A stretch of 64,000 nucleotides of DNA, from positions 237,816 through 301,815 of the forward strand of contig JACEFZ010013275.1 in the NCBI GenBank assembly GCA_014155875.1, read 5' to 3'. Within the stretch, counting starts at the first letter, position 1, and each line of letters starts with the position of its first letter. Shown piece after piece: positions 47,301-53,300 of the stretch. Source of the stretch: Cepaea nemoralis (lineage: Eukaryota; Mollusca; Gastropoda; Stylommatophora; Helicidae). The position numbers and the translations under genes were made by a program. Under the pieces are notes generated by a model that was given only the letters and a program-made list of their open reading frames with translations, ran no database searches and was not told the DNA's origin.

Positions 47301-50300
47301 AGGGTAAGTTAATAAGTAAGTAACAAATGGCTGTAGAAAAATAACTAAATATGATAACAACTTGAAACCAGTTTATTTTTGTACATTGTCCCTTTATTTC
47401 TCAACATAATTTCCACCAATATTGATGCACTTATCCCATCGTTTTATCAGTCCTCCCAAACCGGTTGCATAGAACTGCATGCTCTGTTTTCTAAACCATG
47501 TTTTCACTTCACATTCAACTTCGGCGTCACTCACGAAATGTCTCCCGCCAAGGTGGGTTTTCAGTGGACTTAGCCCCTATCAATTTCCCTTAAAGCGGTG
47601 CATAGCTGGGTAGAAAAAATTACGAGGGCAAGTCAATAAGCAAGTCACACAGTTCTGTGGGGTGGCAGGTAAATTAAAACACGGCACGCATTTCTATGCG
47701 GCTGGTTTGGGAGGTCTGATAAAACGATGGGACAAATGCATCAATGTTGGTGGAAATTATGTTGAGAAATAAAGGGACAATGTATGTATAAAAATAAACT
47801 GGTTTCAAGTTGCTATCATAGTTAGTTAGTTTTCTACAGCCATTTGTGTCTTACTCATTAACTTACCCTCGTATACGGCTAGCATATTAACCAAATCACC
47901 CATCAAGTGGCAAGAGGTCTACAAAATTATGTGGCTAGCATTATATTAATCAAAGCACCCAACTTTTTTTAAGCGACCCATCAAGTCGCGAGTGGTCTTC
48001 AAAGATTTGTGGCTAGAATCTATTATGCTTTTACTTTTTCATGTTTACAGATATTAATGGGACAAGTTCAGAATAAATTGTTAGTTACACATAAAATTTT
48101 TAGTAATTTAACACTATAAACTTACAGCATGGGTAATTTTACGGTCATGCTTTGGCTAATTTTGTTTTACAGTAGCATTAATTTTTGTATGGTAACTGTT
48201 GACAAAGTTAATTAATTAATTGGCATAAAGATCAACAAAATGTGACCTTGCTTTCCACAGAACATTAGAAGTATCCGGCTGCAATCTGCTCACAGACAGT
48301 GGTTTCCAGGCTTTGACAAGAGTGAGTGGTTGTGTTTGAAAGTTGATGTTTTGGTAACTCACTATCTAGCAAGCATCCGCTGGCTTCATGAATGCCAATC
48401 ATTGAAACACTCACGATGGACAGGGGAGAGATTCTGAAGACTTGCGACTGCTGGTTAAAGTCACACTAACAGTCGATACAACTTATTTGAGGGTACTTGA
48501 CTTTTGTTGTAAGTGACGTTCCAGCAAGAAGGGACAAAATATTTGATGGGACGTGTAGAAGGACAAATCTCAAGTGTTTGTAACCATCGTGTTACTGGAA
48601 TAATCAGCATCAACACATTGTGACATATGCTGGTGGAGACTGAGGATCTTTGGGTTTATTCAGAGTTCTGTGATGCCAGTTGTGCATTAACCATTCAACT
48701 GACCATTCATGTATTAGTTGCTCCATACATCACTGTTTTGTGACGATTGGCACCATATATCCCAATTATAACACAGGTCAATTTAAAAAAAACTTTCCTC
48801 AGTGAGGATCCTTTCTTGTACATACATTGTTACATTACCTTCTCTTTTGAATGTTGAATATATATTGCGCTACATTATCTTCTCTGTTGTACATACATAC
48901 ATATTGTAATATATTATGCTACATCATCTTCTATGTTGTACATACATTGTGCTACATTATCTTCTCTGTTGTACGTACATTGTTACATTACCTTCTCTTT
49001 TGAGTATCTATTGTGCTACATTATCTTCTCTGTTGTACGTACATTGTTACATTACCTTCTCTTTTGAGTATCTATTGTGCTACATTATCTTCTCTGTTGT
49101 ACGTACATTGTTACATTACCTTTTCTTTTGAGTATCTATTGTGCTACATTATCTTCTCTGTTGATAAAATTTTGTGCTACATTATCTTCTCTGTTGTACA
49201 TACATTATGCTATGTTATCTTCTATGTTTAACATACATTGTGCTACATTAACTTCTATGTTGAATATACATTGTGCTACACTATCTTCTCTGTTGTACAT
49301 ACATTGTGCTACACTATCTCTTCTGTTGTACATACATAGTTCCTACGTTATCTCCTCTGTTGTACATACATTGTGCTACATTATCTTCTCTGTTGTACAT
49401 ACATAGTTGCTACATTATCTTCTCTGTTGTACATACATAGTGCTACATTATCTTCTTTGTTGTACGTACATACTGCTACACTATCTTCTCTGATAGAGTT
49501 GTCACAACCTGGAGAAGATGGACTTGGAAGACTGTATACAGGTAGGTCAGTTGTATTCTGGTGTTACTGTGTCCGTGTGTTACCCTGTCTTGTGTTAGAA
49601 TAAATCTGTCCATATTCTTGAAGTTCTGGTGATCTAGTGGCAAATCATGTCTTAGTGCTGTTTAATATTAGGCCTTCACATGTGCTTGACCAGTGGTTCT
49701 CATTTTTGTTTTGCCCATATGTTCAGAATGTCATTCCCCCCCCCCCCCCCCCCCCCCTTTCGAAGTTCCTCCCTATAAATCCCCCCCCCCCCCTCCCCAG
49801 CCTTACACAGTATACATAAAAATGGAAGCTAAATTTAATAACACATACTAGAACAAGTCTAGACATCTACATAAAACGTGATTTGCGGGTCTACTTACGT
49901 TGTAAAACAAATTTCATTAGGGCGAGAACTACAGAACCGTAAAATTTAGAGGGAAAAACAATATCCAGTAACTGGTTCTTGTATTAATGCGATCTTGAAA
50001 TAATCTTAATTCCCCCCCTGGAAACCCTAAAATTCCCCCCTGGGGGGGAATTCCCCACCGGTTGAGAACCACTGTGCTAGACTATTTAATATGTCTGATA
50101 TCTGTATAGTGCCATAATTTAATCAGAATGGAAACTTCAAAAGAAACTGGAAGGGGACTGACCATAACAATAAAGATGTTAAACCGTATAGCACATTGCA
50201 AGCAAACAAAGGTGACACATTTGAGAAATGCTTCTTTCCGAGGCAACACTTGAATATAATTCATGGGTTATTTTACAAACATTACAGAAAAAAAACTGAA

Positions 50301-53300
50301 GCTTATGAATTTAAATGTTTCAGAAAAAAATTTCTTGAATATCAATTGAATAGAACAACATACTGATATTCTGCAAGCTGTGAGCATCAAAGAAAATGGC
50401 TCATAAGCAGTCATGTCTCAGAAGCAGAAATATGCTTGCCATATTAGAATGAACAGTAACAGGCCACATCTCTGGAAGGCAAGGCAGAAGCAGACCGAGA
50501 CAGCAATGGATACAGGACACTAAAAACACATTAGGTGTGACAATATATGAGTCTGGTGAACTGGTGAGAGATAGAGCATCCTTCTAGTTGTCTATGATGA
50601 GATCAACATTCAGCAAAGGACTTATATGTGATGTTAATCCATTTTATGGGACCCCGAGCTGTACTGGTTACAAGAAATCCCATTGCCATAATGGAATGTT
50701 TGAACACAAGACAACAGCCGGCTACTGCACTAACCACTATGGACAAGACTGTTACCGGGTGCCACTGGTGTAGTAGTCTTTGAAAGCAATACATTGAGCA
50801 CAGGAGATTAAGGTAGACTAGAGGGTTTTATTTGCTGGTTGAAAAGTTCCAGTATAGAATCCTTCCTAGAAGGGAACTATTTCCATGGTCTCCTGAAGTC
50901 GTCCTGACAAAATAAACTCTCTCTCTGGCAAACATGCATCACGGGTGATCTTTTATTGCCATTGTGTATCAAGCTACACATGATTTGGTCCTTATATCGT
51001 TTTTGTATGCTCTTAGTAAACTACAAAAATGTGGCTAGACATTTGAATACACACGCAATGTATATTGTTTCTTTGAAGAAATATAAAAAGGTAAAGATAG
51101 TCCCATGGCAGATACTGTTTTGCTGTGTGAGGATAGTCCCATGGCAGATATTGTTTTGTTGTGTGAAGATAGTCCCATGGCAGATACTGTTTTGTTGTGT
51201 GAAGATAGTCCCATGGCAGATACTGTTTTGTTGTGTGAAGATAGTCCCATGACAGATACTGTTTTGTTGTGTGAAGATAGTCCCATGACAGATACTGTTT
51301 TGTTGTGTGCTTGCACATATTCTAAGCCATGATATATGAGGTTAGGTGGCCACTTCACTTCTTCATCGCCTTTCCTCCTCAGACAAATCCCAAAAGATTC
51401 TGAAAATTGTCTGGCACCAAATTTTTATGAGACCGGGTCAATCCCAGCACCGTACTAATTTTGTGAGAATGGGTCAACCCCAACACTGTACTAATTTTAT
51501 GAGACTGGGTCAACCCCAGCACTGAACTTGTCTGTCTCATATCTTACCTTGGAAAACAAACAAACTATAGGTTACTTTAATATCTTGAAACATTACAGGG
51601 AAACATATACAAGAATTTATGGGAAATTTATGCTACTTAGTCTGGTTTTAATTATGCAGAAGATGAGCAATACGAGAGTTTAGTTTAGCAACTAGCAAAA
51701 ATAGTCATTAAACAAGATAGACAACATTAGGAACACATTGCTAGACAGTGGGGTGTGTCTTGGGGGGTTAAGAAAATCATTAGAAGAAGATATTAGGGAC
51801 ACATTGCTAGACAGTGTGGTGATGTGGTTAGAGATAAAAGAAATCGCCATAATAACTGTTAATATTCATGGGAAATAGCTTGATAGTGGCATGGAATGAT
51901 TTTTAAAGCTTATTTCTTTGAAACGTCAGTTAATTAAACCATACCATTTTATTTTATGTCTAGATCACAGATGCCACATTAGGTCACATTGCAATGTACT
52001 GCCACCAGATGAGTGCTCTTGTAAGTACTTCTGTCAGTTTGTGTCACTGACGTGTCTGTTCTATATGTTGTCACTGACATGTCTGTTGTATACATTGTTA
52101 CTGACATATCTGTTGTGTATGTTGTCACTGTCATAAGCCAACTTATGGTCTGTCACATCATGCAGATAGTTAATCAATAAGATTAATCCTCCCATTTCCA
52201 TAAGAGCTGTGTTGGGGCAGTGTCTAGTGTACTGGCCTGCTGACCTGGTGGGCATGTGGTTGAATCCCCTCAAGATGGGATTCTGTATTCATTTACCTGA
52301 GCATCTAGTTTGACCTTGCCTAAACTGGGTAATAGGACATTACCTGGCAAGTGCAGGCAGCCAGTTTGATATTAACCACATCACACATCACACACCGAGT
52401 GCTGATGTATCTGAAAGTATGAGGCAGACACCATATATCCGGTATGCTTCATGGTGTGAAAAGTGATCCTTTACTCTGTTTCCTTTGATTCCACTTCCAA
52501 CTCATTGGGGATTTTGTGCATGGCCCATAATTCTCTTCCAAACGACACTCAATGGGTGATGTGGTGAGTTGAGCCGCTTCTTTCATTCGACCACTATACA
52601 AGAGTGACCATGTCAGGACTTGTCTGGCGTGCAGTAATGATAGTCCAGTTTGATCATTTGTGGGTAGTGTCAAACTTGCCACCAGACCTTCAAGAAAATG
52701 TTCTGGTTTCCTAGTTATGTTTCATCTTCTTGTTTACTGTTTTTCTAGGAGCGCTGCACAAGAAGTCTGGTTGTATTTTGTGTATATTGGTGTAAGTGAA
52801 TCATGGGGGGGGGGGGGGGGGGGGGGAATGAATGAACACATTAGGAAGAATTTGGAAGCAGCGGAGATGTGGTTTTGGAAGCGAATGTTGCGCATCCTTT
52901 AGGCTGCCAGAGTAACTAGCAATAGCCTCGAAGAGGCTAATGAAAATAGAACAACAATAGGAAAGAGACACAGAGCATTCTTTGGTCATGTGATGAGAAG
53001 AGAGGCATTGGGAAACATGACAACTGGATAGATCTGTAGGAAAAGAGGCAGAGACAAACCGATAGAAGAAGTGCTGGATGGACTAAGACAGTGGGATGGA
53101 TTAATATCATTAGCGTTGATCCAGAGCACCAAGGATCTATGGAGTGACATGAAAACCTATGCCAGTTGCCAGGGAACATGATGATGATGATATTGCTGCA
53201 ATCAAGGGCTAAATGAGACTCCTAAATAACTTTGTGAGGTTTGTTGTCTCTGTGAGCCAATTCTCAATCTGCAGTTGGCAAAACGTATAGCAGTCTTGAA

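Noticed and set aside
51013..51358. Open frames on both strands with [16 protein letters not shown] repeats
   Set aside because: 36-bp minisatellite, multiple of three.
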